A stretch of 64,000 nucleotides of DNA, taken from Chryseobacterium contaminans. GTDB lineage: Bacteria > Bacteroidota > Bacteroidia > Flavobacteriales > Weeksellaceae. How positions within the stretch are numbered: position 1 is the stretch's first letter; each line of letters begins with the position of its first letter. The stretch is taken from positions 1 through 64,000 of the forward strand of contig NZ_MAYF01000001.1 in assembly GCF_001684955.1 (NCBI RefSeq), in the 5' to 3' direction. This document shows positions 27,901-36,857 of this stretch, piece by piece. Below the pieces are notes generated by a model. It saw only the letters and a list, made by a program, of their open reading frames with translations. It searched no databases and had not been told where the DNA came from. A program made the translations under genes and the position numbers.

Positions 27901-28110
27901 ATGATTCCATTGATGATCTCTACAGGAGGGATGGCGTCAGGAAATAAATCGATCAGTGTGAGTGCTGCTATAGGAATGTTGAGTGGAGTAGTGCTAGGAG
28001 TATTTGTAATTCCTATCCTGTATATGTTCTTCCAATATCTGGATGAGAAATTTTCATCGAAAAAGAAGTATCCTGTAATTCAAAATCAATTGACAAATGA
28101 GAATGTTTAA
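24952..28110 (+). CDS. RND (HAE1/AcrB-type) efflux pump
   Basis: 1052 residues, the normal size for AcrB homologues. It starts MLKKIIDRPVLATVISLI and contains TRFPDISPPTITVSGSYPG, the TM4 motif GIVVDDAIVVVEAV with the proton-relay Asp pair, FMSGSAGLFYKQFAYT and the C-terminal GLIMLIGLLAKNAILIVEFA. It is an inner-membrane proton-driven drug exporter. It overlaps the channel gene by 14 bases, so stoichiometric expression is likely. Confidence 0.96.
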   Translation: MLKKIIDRPVLATVISLIIVILGIIGLNQLAVTRFPDISPPTITVSGSYPGGNSETVIRSVVTPLEEQINGVEDMSYMKSTASNDGTFTISVIFKQGVNADQAAVNVQNRVQQATPILPQEVVRMGLTTSKQQNSMVLIFNIYTEDNKQYDETFLQNFANINLIPQIKRVKGVGQAQIFGIKDYSMRIWLNPQKMASYGLEPSDISNAIADHSLESAPGKLGEESNAALEYVIRYKGKKNKPEQYEEMVVKNDGTNVIRLKDVARIEFGSINNTGDNLSNGKNAVTVAIMQTTGSNANEIEIGVNKAIDQLSKSFPPGIKYTKVMSTKERLDEATGQVKSTLIEAFILVFIVVFVFLQDFRSTIIPAIAVPVAIIGTFFFLLVLGFTINVLTLFALVLAIGIVVDDAIVVVEAVHSNMEGTDLSGRDATHKAMSEITGAVISITLVMSAVFIPIGFMSGSAGLFYKQFAYTLAIAIIISAVNALTLTPALCAVFLKNHHAEEGGKSKGFGQRFAVAFNAGFNNMTERYAKGVRFLIGKKWIAAGLVAGIIGLSAWLMSSTTKSFVPMEDDGFFIYSLSMPPGTGLTKTTEVSNKINAILKTVDAVQENTSITGFNLLSNSAGPAYAMGFVKLKPKKERGTVQDIDEIMNIVNGKLSVIKEGSVMSFRMPPVEGYGVTNDAEIVLQDRMGRDPQVLKSKADDVIGQLMQVPEVAYAYTMFRADYPQLELEVNEDKAKQLGVSISNLLGSIQTYFSGDQSQNFSRFGKFYRVNIKADGVFRMDEQAFNDIFVKNNKGEMVPANTLITLKKVYGPESVQRYNLYNSLNINVVPKPGISNGALMDKIEPTLNKLPSDYSYEWTGLSLEEKSAGNQTVVILGLCLLFVYLLLAAQYESYILPLAVMLSIPTGIVGAFLGIKAIGLDNNIYVQVGLIMLIGLLAKNAILIVEFAVQRRKSGLSILDSALEGAKARLRPIIMTSLAFIVGMIPLMISTGGMASGNKSISVSAAIGMLSGVVLGVFVIPILYMFFQYLDEKFSSKKKYPVIQNQLTNENV

Positions 28111-29512
28111 TATAAAGAATTTCCTTATTTCAGGCGCAATAGCATCAGTACTGGTGTCTTGCGCCGTGGGGAAACCCTATGCAAGAACAGATCTTCAGAT
28201 GCCAGAAACTTATAAAGAATCTGTGCAGGTAACAGGAGATACAGTGGTGCTGCCATGGAAGACCTTCTTTAAGGACCCTAAACTGATAGGTTTAATAGAT
28301 AAAGCTTTAACCAGAAATAATGAAATAAATGTTGCCCTGAAGAATATAGAACAACTCGATCTGATCTACAAACAGGCAAAGTTATCTCTTCTTCCAACGC
28401 TGGATTTTAGTGCAGGAGCCAACAGGAGCTGGGCGTCTACCAATACCTTGAACGGTTCACTTAATGAACAGTTTGCAGGAACAACACATATAGATGATTT
28501 CAGTGCTAACCTCAGGCTTTCGTGGGAAGTTGATATCTGGGGAAAAGCCAAGATGCAGAAAGAATCAGCTGCAGCAGAATATTTTGCACAAAAAGAGAAT
28601 TTGAATGCTGTAAAAAGCAGAATCATTGTTCAGGTAGCGCAGGCTTATTATAATCTGATAAGTTTAGATGAACAGATGAAAATCGCAGAACAGAATATTG
28701 AACTGAGTAACAATACCCTTAAAATGATGGATCTTCAGTTTAAGGCAGGTCAGATCAATTCATTGGCGGTACAGCAGTCCGAAGCACAGAAAAAAACTGC
28801 GGAGCTTTTGATTCCTCTGGCTAAACAGAATATTTCCGTTCAGGAAAATGCATTGAGTATCCTTTGTGGAGAATATCCAACAAAAATTGAAAGATCAGGA
28901 GATTTGAAAACAATGATTCCTGAAAATAAGCTTTCACAAGGACTTCCGGCCCAATTATTAAGCAGGAGACCAGATCTGAAGATGGCAGAATTTAATGTGA
29001 TCAGCCTGAACTCCAAAACTGGATTGGCAAAAGCAGCAATGTATCCAAGTATAAGTTTGAGCCCGCAGATTGGAGTCAATTCCAATAAATTCAGTTCATG
29101 GTTTGATATTCCCGGATCTATTACCAAAGCAGTTGCGGCTAATTTAGCAGCTCCAATTTTTCAGAAAAAACAGTTGAAAACCGCCTATGAAACGGCATTA
29201 ATCGAACAGGAAAAGGCGGCGATCAACTTTAAACAGTCTGTAATGACGGCTGTGGGCGAAGTTTCAGATGCTATGGCAAAAACTCAGGGAGCTTCAGAAA
29301 GATTACAGCTTTTAGAACAGAGAACGGCCATTTTAGACAAAGGAATAGGTGATGCTTTGAAACTGTACAAAAGCGGAATGGCAACCTATCTTGAGGTGAT
29401 TACGGCTCAGAATAATAAACTTCAGAATGATCTGGAAGCTATCAATGTTACATTGGAAAGATTAAATGCTGAGGTAGACCTTTACCGAGCGTTGGGCGGT
29501 GGAGTACAGTAA
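28097..29512 (+). CDS. TolC/OprM-type outer-membrane efflux lipoprotein
   Basis: 471 residues with a lipoprotein signal (VLVSC, Cys22) and two outer-membrane efflux repeats. Landmarks are LPWKTFFKDPKLIGLIDKAL, LSWEVDIWGKAKMQKESAAAE, LLSRRPDLKMAEFNV and the C-terminal LYKSGMATYLEVITAQN. It completes the tripartite pump; the operon ends at a hairpin terminator. Substrates are unknown. Confidence 0.94.
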   Translation: MRMFNIKNFLISGAIASVLVSCAVGKPYARTDLQMPETYKESVQVTGDTVVLPWKTFFKDPKLIGLIDKALTRNNEINVALKNIEQLDLIYKQAKLSLLPTLDFSAGANRSWASTNTLNGSLNEQFAGTTHIDDFSANLRLSWEVDIWGKAKMQKESAAAEYFAQKENLNAVKSRIIVQVAQAYYNLISLDEQMKIAEQNIELSNNTLKMMDLQFKAGQINSLAVQQSEAQKKTAELLIPLAKQNISVQENALSILCGEYPTKIERSGDLKTMIPENKLSQGLPAQLLSRRPDLKMAEFNVISLNSKTGLAKAAMYPSISLSPQIGVNSNKFSSWFDIPGSITKAVAANLAAPIFQKKQLKTAYETALIEQEKAAINFKQSVMTAVGEVSDAMAKTQGASERLQLLEQRTAILDKGIGDALKLYKSGMATYLEVITAQNNKLQNDLEAINVTLERLNAEVDLYRALGGGVQ

Positions 29513-29533
29513 AATGTAATTGAAAAATAGCAA

Positions 29534-29560
29534 AAGGAAGTTGTATCAGGCAGCTTCCTT
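29534..29560 (+). terminator. Hairpin terminator of the RND operon
   Basis: A 10-bp stem (AAGGAAGTTG / CAGCTTCCTT, one G-U pair) with a 7-base loop, followed by a run of Ts. Confidence 0.8.
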
Positions 29561-29791
29561 TTTTTGTTATATGATACTGGGTTCTAAATGAAATCACTGA
29601 AATGTGAAATTCAGAATGATTGTCATTTTTTATTGAATAAATAATTATTTGATTTAAATTTTTAGTCCATAAAATCAATGAGTTATGAAAAATATTGCTT
29701 TTTTTTGAAAAAATCATGCAAGATTTCCTGAAAAGACGATTTATATCAATGAGTACTCGAAATAATTAATGTTTAATGAAAAAATAATGCA

Positions 29792-30367
29792 ATGAAAAAA
29801 TTTACAGTATCTCAATTTTTAACAGCTATTTTAATTGTATTAACAGGGTTTACTTTGTATTCATGTAGTGTTGATGGCCCGGAAATAAGACCGGTACAAC
29901 TGGAAGATGTGAATGGAAATTATAAAGGCAGACTCATTACCATACAGGGAGAGAGCAAAACAGAAAAAATAAAGAATTTTAAAGCAAAAAAAGATACGAT
30001 TATGTTTTCAGAATTTCCAGTGGATGAGATTGTGAAAACAGTAGTAAAAGACCCGGTAAAAGCAGAAGAGGCTATTAAAGCATTAGGAAAGGTGAAGTAT
30101 GAAATTAAATATACAGCTTCTATCAATACAGCCAGCAATGTGATAGAGCTCTCTTTGGCTCCCAAACCTATGGAACTGCTGATTCCTGTAGAGGGGAAAA
30201 CCAAAAAGACAGAAGTGACATTGAATGCTAAGCAGAAAGGATTTTATGTAGGGATGGATGGTTCATTGCGATTTGCTTTGACTGCTGAGAAAATTACCGT
30301 AGACGGTACAGTACTTGCCCCTTATGAGGCTATTAATTATAATTTTCCGTTCTGTGTAAAATATTAA
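29792..30367 (+). CDS. DUF4840 lipoprotein
   Basis: 191 residues with a lipoprotein signal (LYSC, Cys25). The body (LEDVNGNYKGRLITIQGE and the terminal EAINYNFPFCVKY) resembles DUF4840, a family of Bacteroidota surface or periplasmic lipoproteins of unknown role. It is 93 bases upstream of the sigma-factor gene in the same direction; they might share a transcript, but this is not certain. Confidence 0.75.
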   Translation: MKKFTVSQFLTAILIVLTGFTLYSCSVDGPEIRPVQLEDVNGNYKGRLITIQGESKTEKIKNFKAKKDTIMFSEFPVDEIVKTVVKDPVKAEEAIKALGKVKYEIKYTASINTASNVIELSLAPKPMELLIPVEGKTKKTEVTLNAKQKGFYVGMDGSLRFALTAEKITVDGTVLAPYEAINYNFPFCVKY

Positions 30368-30460
30368 TTAATGGTTATTACTATAAATAGATTGTATTTA
30401 TACGATGCAATCTATTTTTGCTTTAAAATTTAATTAATATATCGTATACTGGAGCAGTAC

Positions 30461-31027
30461 ATGGGAGAAAGTAAAGAACAGATTTTGGTAAACCGCCTTC
30501 TGCAGAAGGAGGAAGCCGCCTGGAAGGAGCTCTTTGGAGCTTATTCTGGGAATCTGGCTTATGTATGTTCAAGGTATATCGCAGAAAAAGAAGATGTGCA
30601 TGATGTACTTCAGAATAGTTTTATCAAGATGTTTCGCTCCATAGAAGCATTTGAATACAGAGGAGAGGGTTCTCTGAGAGCTTGGATTACCCGTATTGCA
30701 GTAAATGAATCTCTGAAGCATATCAGGCAGAAAGGAGACTTTAAGTCTTCCGTTGAAGTAGAAGATCTTCCCGATCTTCCCCATGAAGAAGAACCTGATT
30801 TTGAGGAAATCCCGAAAGAAGATATTATGAGAATAATTCAGTCTCTTCCGGATGGTTACAGAACTGTTTTCAACCTATATGTATTTGAAAAGAAAAGTCA
30901 TAAGGAAATTGCATTGCTGTTGGGAATTGCAGAAAATTCTTCAGCATCACAGTTCCACCGTGCAAAAGGACTGCTGGTTCAGAAAATAAAGGAATTTAAA
31001 ATGTCAAAAAAAGCACAATATGAATAA
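30461..31027 (+). CDS. ECF-type RNA polymerase sigma-70 factor
   Basis: 188 residues. Sigma region 2 spans about 18-85 (AYVCSRYIAEKEDVHDVLQNSFIK and AWITRIAVNESLKHIR); region 4 spans 125-180 (LPDGYRTVFNLYVFEKKSHKEIALLLGI). It recruits RNA polymerase to a stress or envelope regulon. The gene overlaps the next gene by 8 bases; that product looks like its membrane anti-sigma factor. Confidence 0.93.
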   Translation: MGESKEQILVNRLLQKEEAAWKELFGAYSGNLAYVCSRYIAEKEDVHDVLQNSFIKMFRSIEAFEYRGEGSLRAWITRIAVNESLKHIRQKGDFKSSVEVEDLPDLPHEEEPDFEEIPKEDIMRIIQSLPDGYRTVFNLYVFEKKSHKEIALLLGIAENSSASQFHRAKGLLVQKIKEFKMSKKAQYE

Positions 31028-32417
31028 CGAATGGCTCAATAACCTGCGAAGCAGAATGGAGAACCATGAAGAAGAGGTTCCGGAAGGATTGTGGGATGAC
31101 ATCAGGGATGAACTATTCTCAGAAGAAGAAAATAAGTTGTTGACAAGCTTTATTCCTGCAATTGACACTGAAAGTAAAGAGGAAAAGATAGAGAAAACAG
31201 GTCTTGCCAGTAAAACCTGGCTATATCGTATTGGAGGTATTGCCGCCGCTGCTGTTTTAATCTTTATGATGATGAAAATTGGAACGGACGAGAATCAGAA
31301 TAAGTATTCACAGAAACCGTCTGATTCTGATAAAATAACAGATACAGATCTGCCTTTGAATAATATAGAGCAAGAAAAGAGTAGAAAGATTTGGAAAAAC
31401 TCAAAGGCAGATATTTCTTTAAAACAGAATGATTTTAATGCGAGAGGTCATTTTGCTGAAAATATAAAGCAGACAGAGCCTGAAAAGGTTGGAGGAAAAG
31501 GATCCGGAAACGATGTAAAAGCTCAGTATGTTATACAAACGCCTGAATTAGAAATGCCCATCCTGATTCCGGAAGAAAATAAAACCAGGGAAATACCTTT
31601 GGTTAATAACAATATAAAGAAAGAGGAAGCTGAAAAAGAGACAGATAAGATAGAGAAGGAATTGTCTGAAAAATATGCGGATAATAACAAAACCAAGCAT
31701 ATAAAGTCTAAATCTGAAAAGAAATGGATGTTAAGTATGCTTACCGGAAATGCATCATCTAATTCTGCAGAACAGCAGTTCCATGGTTATGCTTCCGTTA
31801 GTGGTAAACCAATGAGTTTTGAGCAGGTCTGGACAACTGCTGAATATGTAGATGATCCTTTGACTCAAATACTATTGGCCAATCAGAGTAAACCAGTAGA
31901 AGCAAGGATCAGGCACAAAGTTCCGGTAACATTCGGCTTGTCTGTATATTATAATCTGGGTAAAAAATGGGGGATAGGAACTGGGGTTAACTATACCAAA
32001 CTGGCTTCAGAGCTTCATTCCGGAAGCAGTGATAATTATATTAAAGGAGAGCAGAAGGTTCATTATATCGGAATTCCTGTTCAGGTTAATTATAATGTTA
32101 TTCAGAAAGGAAGGTTTACGGGATATATTACAGCAGGAGCACTGGTTGAAAAGCCTATAGCAGGAAGTATTTCAACGAGTTATGTGGTAAATGATGAAGT
32201 AAGGGAAACTACAGAAGAAAAATTGGATCATAAACCGTTGTCGTTTTCAGTGAATACAGCAGCAGGACTTCAGATGAAGTTGGTAAACAGGCTGGGGATT
32301 TATGCAGAACCGGGGATTGGGTATCATTTTAAAGATGAAAACTCTCCCAATACCATTTATAAGGAAAAACCCCTGCATTTTAATGTGAAATTCGGGATCA
32401 GATTGTTGATTGATTAA
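31020..32417 (+). CDS. Anti-sigma-like protein fused to an outer-membrane beta-barrel
   Basis: 465 residues in three parts. Residues 1-65 are cytoplasmic and helical (WLNNLRSRMENHEEEVPEGLWDDI), like anti-sigma domains. A membrane helix follows at about 68-85 (YRIGGIAAAAVLIFMMM). About 190 polar, Lys/Glu-rich residues form a periplasmic linker. From about residue 295 there is a PorT-like beta-barrel (VPVTFGLSVYYNLGKKWGIGTG to LHFNVKFGIRLLID). It overlaps the sigma gene by 8 bases. The fusion implies a protein reaching from cytoplasm to outer membrane. Confidence 0.8.
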   Translation: MNNEWLNNLRSRMENHEEEVPEGLWDDIRDELFSEEENKLLTSFIPAIDTESKEEKIEKTGLASKTWLYRIGGIAAAAVLIFMMMKIGTDENQNKYSQKPSDSDKITDTDLPLNNIEQEKSRKIWKNSKADISLKQNDFNARGHFAENIKQTEPEKVGGKGSGNDVKAQYVIQTPELEMPILIPEENKTREIPLVNNNIKKEEAEKETDKIEKELSEKYADNNKTKHIKSKSEKKWMLSMLTGNASSNSAEQQFHGYASVSGKPMSFEQVWTTAEYVDDPLTQILLANQSKPVEARIRHKVPVTFGLSVYYNLGKKWGIGTGVNYTKLASELHSGSSDNYIKGEQKVHYIGIPVQVNYNVIQKGRFTGYITAGALVEKPIAGSISTSYVVNDEVRETTEEKLDHKPLSFSVNTAAGLQMKLVNRLGIYAEPGIGYHFKDENSPNTIYKEKPLHFNVKFGIRLLID

Positions 32418-32449
32418 TGCTGATGATTTTTAAATAGGAATCAACTTAA

Positions 32450-33427
32450 ATGTCAATATATATGAAAACAAAACTGATTTTTTTAACATTTTTATTGTTC
32501 AACCTTCTGAATATAAAAGCACAATGTACTCCTACAATTACCAGCCCCAGATTAGGTGCTATATTCGCAGACAAGATCCTTTTCTGTGAGAGTGAAGATG
32601 AAATACTTTCCACTACGCAAACGTATTCTTCTTATCAATGGTATAAACAGGAATGGACATGGCAGACTCCTAATAACAATCCATGGGTGGCCATTCCCGG
32701 TGCTACCTCACAACAGTTAACCATTAATGGTGATGACCAGCTGTATTATTTTAAAGTAGAAGTCACACAGGGAGATTGTACAGCTGAAAGCCCGGCAGTG
32801 ATGGCTGATGGATATGTGTTTGGCCTTCCTGCTATGATATCCACTTTTGTTCCGGGAACTTATGAGATTGTAAATGGTGGAGTAGTGCATGTATGTTCTG
32901 AAGCTCCTGTAAAGTTTGATGATGTGTTCCCTGTGGTATATGGCCCGCATACATGGTTTAAGTGTGTTCCTACCACTACTCCTCCTTTTACGGGAGATCC
33001 TTGTGTAGTTTCGAATGTAACAGGAGATACCTATACCACTACAGAGTCTGGAGAATATGGATTCTATGCCTGTACAGAATATTGTCCGGATCAGTGTAGA
33101 ATGTTAGATCCTTTCTCTTTTGTAGAGCTGCAATATGGCGATTGGGAGTTCTGTGAAAAATTAGGAACAGGGGAAGTCTCAAAACCTAAAGAAAATAAAT
33201 TAAATATATATCCTAATCCTACAGCACAGTTCCTTTATATCGGGAAAGAATCAGAGGAGTATAAAGAGGTTTCCATTATGGATATGTCCGGAAAGCTGGT
33301 TCTTAGGAAAAATAACCATCAATACAGACAAGCCATTGATGTAAGCCATTTGGTGCCAGGGAATTATATGATCATTTCCAAAAGTGTGAAAGGAGAAGTT
33401 TATAAAAATAAATTAATAAAGAAATAA
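32450..33427 (+). CDS. T9SS type A sorting domain protein with Ig-like middle
   Basis: About 325 residues; the ATG at 32462 (MKTKLIFLTFLLFNLLNIKAQ) gives the cleaner signal peptide. The middle is Cys- and Trp-rich with Ig-like phrasing (YSSYQWYKQEWTWQ, TSQQLTINGDDQLYYFKVEVTQGDC). The last 80 residues are a type IX sorting tail (LNIYPNPTAQFLYIG to YMIISKSVKGEVYKNKLIKK). It is surface-exposed or secreted; ligand unknown. It may be a regulon member of the adjacent sigma factor. Confidence 0.82.
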   Translation: MSIYMKTKLIFLTFLLFNLLNIKAQCTPTITSPRLGAIFADKILFCESEDEILSTTQTYSSYQWYKQEWTWQTPNNNPWVAIPGATSQQLTINGDDQLYYFKVEVTQGDCTAESPAVMADGYVFGLPAMISTFVPGTYEIVNGGVVHVCSEAPVKFDDVFPVVYGPHTWFKCVPTTTPPFTGDPCVVSNVTGDTYTTTESGEYGFYACTEYCPDQCRMLDPFSFVELQYGDWEFCEKLGTGEVSKPKENKLNIYPNPTAQFLYIGKESEEYKEVSIMDMSGKLVLRKNNHQYRQAIDVSHLVPGNYMIISKSVKGEVYKNKLIKK

Positions 33428-33466
33428 AGGATTAAATAATCTTTTCGTTAGTTTTTAATAGTGGTT

Positions 33467-33496
33467 AAATCGGTATAATTTATTTTGTACCGATTT
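33467..33496 (+). terminator. Hairpin terminator after the T9SS gene
   Basis: A perfect 9-bp stem AAATCGGTA / TACCGATTT around a 12-base loop, followed by TTATTTTG. Confidence 0.65.
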
Positions 33497-33971
33497 TATT
33501 TTGTACCATTTTGGAGTTATATTCTTTTAAACTTTTTACGAGTTTGCTTCTTCTAATGTTTCCATAAACACTTTCACATTCATTCAAAATTATCTTTCTG
33601 TGTTTTACGAAATCAATACTCAAGTCCCTTTTTTCGAGATCAATTTCCGGTTGGTATAGGTTCTCATGATTTATTAGTTACTTGTTTCATTATCAGTTGT
33701 AAATATGTTGTTATATGAACCTTATTCTGGATTGTATGGTGTTTCTGTCTGATTATCATTAACATTGTAAATAACTTGCTGCAATAGGAGGGAATATACT
33801 TTTTTATGTTTCACATGAAACACTGAACATATTTATTTATTTTCAACATATATAAAATAAATAATTTTAATTATTCTGCTGAAATTGTATCATCATTGAG
33901 ATGAATTTTTATACGTCAAGTTTTGTCGTAGTCTATATGGATATTTGTAATAACAAAACAAAATAAAATAT
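33497..33971. other. AT-rich intergenic region without a gene
   Basis: About 475 bases lacking any credible ORF on either strand. It includes the interrupted palindrome GTTTCA-CA-TGAAAC near 33807 and long AT stretches close to the following beta-helix gene. No clear TAnnTTTG promoter was found. Confidence 0.5.
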
Positions 33972-35786
33972 ATGAATACAATAGAACAAAACGATCCATT
34001 TACGGGTGAATGGACAGTATTTTTAGAATCCCCAGTTACTTATAATGGAGAATCCATTACTCTTGCGATGTGTGATAATATTATATATAAGAGTATAAAC
34101 AATGTATTTTATAGGAGAGTCTTAATCAAGGACACTGTAAATGTAAAATGGTTTGGTGCTGTAGGTGATTCTGTAACCAATGACACACAAGCATTTCAAA
34201 AATCTGTAGATTTTTTAAGTAGTATAGATGGTGGTAAATTATTCATACCAAGTGGCAGCTATGCAGTTGACCATATTGATTTTAAGACTAAAGCTTACTC
34301 AAATATTGAGATTATAGGAAATAATTCGACATTAATAGGATTAACAAGAAGTAGAAATACTGCAGCAGATGGAATTTTTGCTTTTGAAGCTTGTGTATCC
34401 AATCAGTCAGACGACTCAAACTCAATAAAAAATATTAAAATTAGTGGGCTCAATTTTTTTACATTGAATATTATCCCCCCAATACCAGAGCCAGAACCAG
34501 GGCAAGAGCCAGAGCCAGAACCAAAAGTTGATGAGCTTTCTCATCACATTGCGGCACACGGGGTAAGTGATTTTACTGTTGAAAACTGTACATTTACAGG
34601 TTTTTTTGGAGATGGAATTGCTATATGTAGAGGCTTAACTGAAGGAGGATATAGGAATGGCTATAATAAAAATGTTATTATTAAAAACTGTAAATTCGAT
34701 GGGGTAAACCAGAATAATCGACAAGCTATTTCAATTTATCATTGTGATAGATTTATAATCGATAACTGTGATTTCTATAGAACGACCGGGAAAGAGATGC
34801 CTGGTGCAATAGATATAGAATCCGACGACCCCAATTTAACGATTACCACTAATGGATTAATAACTAACTGCTATTTTAATGATATTGGAGGTATGGGGGC
34901 AATTTGTATTTTCTCAAAAGATAGGTCTATTATTGATTTTCAACAGAAGGAAAGATTAAATTATCAAAGTTTTAAAATTGATAATTGTAAATTTGAAGAC
35001 GTTCATACCCCATTAACAGTGTATGGTAATTACAATCCGTTAACAAATGGTGATAAGGATTATAATGGAGTATATAGTATAGTATTTGAGAACTCAAATG
35101 TTTTAAATGCCGAAAGAGCCATATATTTTAATGCTGCGTGTAGAGTAAAGGTTTCTAACGTTATTTTTAAAAACATTTATAATACTATTAACTCAATCTG
35201 TGATGGCGGAGCATATAAAATTTTATTTGAACAATGTGAATTTGATACTGTTAATAATCCTGCAGGTCTTTCTTTTGTTGGTGGCGGAAAATATATAGAT
35301 TTTATAAAATGCATCTTTAAAAATTTTACTACCAATGTCATAACTTTTAATGTGTCAAAACCAATTGGCACAATAAAGTATAATCAGTTCTATAATTCAG
35401 CTAATCCTGGTATGGGTCTTTTAACTAATCCAAGTGTTGATAATCTCAGAAATGCAAGAATTGAAGAAAATGAATATCTTGGTAATATTCCTAAAATTGA
35501 TTTCTATTCAATTATGAATCAGGGATATTCATATAATTATGACAGTGCAGTTATGATACCATCCAATATTTTGTATCACAAAAGTGAATTTGAAAGCGAA
35601 GGCGTTTTTCCGGAAGCTTATCTTGGGAATACAAAAGGATTAGTTAGAAATGAGAGATTGGAAAACTATAATAATATCCCTGTTGTTTATCAGACCTTTT
35701 TACCATATGATCTGCCAGGTGTGAAGTGGACGAGACACGCACTTAATGATAATACATGGGCAGATTGGAAAAAATTAGAAAATTAA
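33972..35786 (+). CDS. Right-handed beta-helix protein with phage-tail-like C-terminus
   Basis: 604 residues with no signal peptide or T9SS tail. Residues 40-90 match the pectate-lyase-3 entrance of tail spikes (VNVKWFGAVGDSVTNDTQAFQ). Parallel beta-helix coils follow to about residue 500 (SNIEIIGNNSTLIGL, KNVIIKNCKFDGV, FIIDNCDFYRT). The last 50 residues (YQTFLPYDLPGVKWTRHAL...WADWKKLEN) resemble the 'pyocin knob' end of tail fibres. A Pro-Glu repeat (PEPEPGQEPEPEPK) interrupts the helix near residue 175. It stands alone, with no phage genes nearby. Base composition is lower in GC than the genes upstream. Confidence 0.75.
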   Translation: MNTIEQNDPFTGEWTVFLESPVTYNGESITLAMCDNIIYKSINNVFYRRVLIKDTVNVKWFGAVGDSVTNDTQAFQKSVDFLSSIDGGKLFIPSGSYAVDHIDFKTKAYSNIEIIGNNSTLIGLTRSRNTAADGIFAFEACVSNQSDDSNSIKNIKISGLNFFTLNIIPPIPEPEPGQEPEPEPKVDELSHHIAAHGVSDFTVENCTFTGFFGDGIAICRGLTEGGYRNGYNKNVIIKNCKFDGVNQNNRQAISIYHCDRFIIDNCDFYRTTGKEMPGAIDIESDDPNLTITTNGLITNCYFNDIGGMGAICIFSKDRSIIDFQQKERLNYQSFKIDNCKFEDVHTPLTVYGNYNPLTNGDKDYNGVYSIVFENSNVLNAERAIYFNAACRVKVSNVIFKNIYNTINSICDGGAYKILFEQCEFDTVNNPAGLSFVGGGKYIDFIKCIFKNFTTNVITFNVSKPIGTIKYNQFYNSANPGMGLLTNPSVDNLRNARIEENEYLGNIPKIDFYSIMNQGYSYNYDSAVMIPSNILYHKSEFESEGVFPEAYLGNTKGLVRNERLENYNNIPVVYQTFLPYDLPGVKWTRHALNDNTWADWKKLEN

Positions 35787-35809
35787 ATTATTATCTAATG
35801 TAAGATATC

Positions 35810-35838
35810 ATAGCGAAGAATAAATATATCTTCGCTAT
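35810..35838 (+). terminator. Hairpin terminator after the beta-helix gene
   Basis: A perfect 10-bp stem ATAGCGAAGA / TCTTCGCTAT with a 9-base loop, followed by TTTTGTTTT. Confidence 0.8.
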
Positions 35839-35990
35839 TTTGTTTTATCAACCCGATCAGTCTCTATATTCTGGCTTCATTGAATATTACTATTTATTTT
35901 TCTTAAAACTCTTTTTCTGTAGAAAATTATCAGCATAACTCTCAGATTTTTAAAATAGTATATTAATTATTTTTACTTCAAAAACACATC

Positions 35991-36857
35991 ATGCTGATTA
36001 AAATTTATGGCAGTGCCATTCATGGCGTTTCTGCCCAAACAATAACCATTGAAGTAAATGTAGATACCGGCGGAGTAGGGTATCATTTGGTAGGACTTCC
36101 TGATAATGCCATCAAAGAAAGCAGCTATAGAATTTCTGCTGCATTGAAGAATGTAGGATATAAAATTCCTGGTAAGAAAATTACCATCAATATGGCTCCT
36201 GCAGATCTGAGGAAAGAAGGGTCTGCCTATGATCTGAGCATAGCGATTGGAATTTTGGCGGCTTCAGATCAGATTCTGGCTGAAGAGATTCAGCATTATA
36301 TCATTATGGGAGAGCTTTCATTGGATGGAAGTTTACAGCCTATCAAAGGTGTTTTACCCATAGCCATTCAGGCCAGGGAAGAAGGTTTTAAAGGAATTAT
36401 TCTCCCAATACAAAATGCCAGAGAAGCGGCCATTGTTAATGATCTCGATGTATACGGGGTTGAAAATATAAAGCAGGTTATTGATTTTTTTAATGAAGGA
36501 GCTCCTATTGAGAAAGTGATATTGGATACCCGAAAAGAGTTTCATGAAAAAATCAATAATTTTCCATTTGATTTCTCAGAAGTTAAAGGACAGGAAACTG
36601 CAAAAAGAGCCCTGGAAGTAGCTGCTGCAGGTGGTCATAATATTATCCTTATCGGTCCGCCTGGAAGTGGTAAGACAATGTTAGCCAAAAGAGTTCCGAG
36701 TATTTTGCCGCCATTAACCCTGAAAGAAGCTTTGGAAACCACAAAAATACATTCCGTTGCAGGAAAGATAGGAACAGAAGCTTCATTAATGACAGTTAGG
36801 CCTTTCAGGTCTCCACATCACACAATTTCAGATGTAGCACTCGTTGGTGGAGTGTGA
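35991..36857 (+). pseudogene. yifB: YifB/ComM Mg-chelatase-like AAA+ ATPase, 3' part lost
   Basis: Only 288 of the usual roughly 510 residues remain. The N-terminal Lon-like fold domain is intact ([21 protein letters not shown] at about 28-48), and the Walker A GPPGSGKT sits at 222-229. The frame reads [15 protein letters not shown] and stops where normal proteins continue GGSNPQPGEISLAHNG, so Walker B, sensor motifs and the C-terminal domain are missing. The break coincides exactly with a transposon-like end at 36853. ComM is a branch-migration helicase for natural transformation; this copy is surely inactive. Its 3' part is expected beyond the far end of the insertion. Confidence 0.9.
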
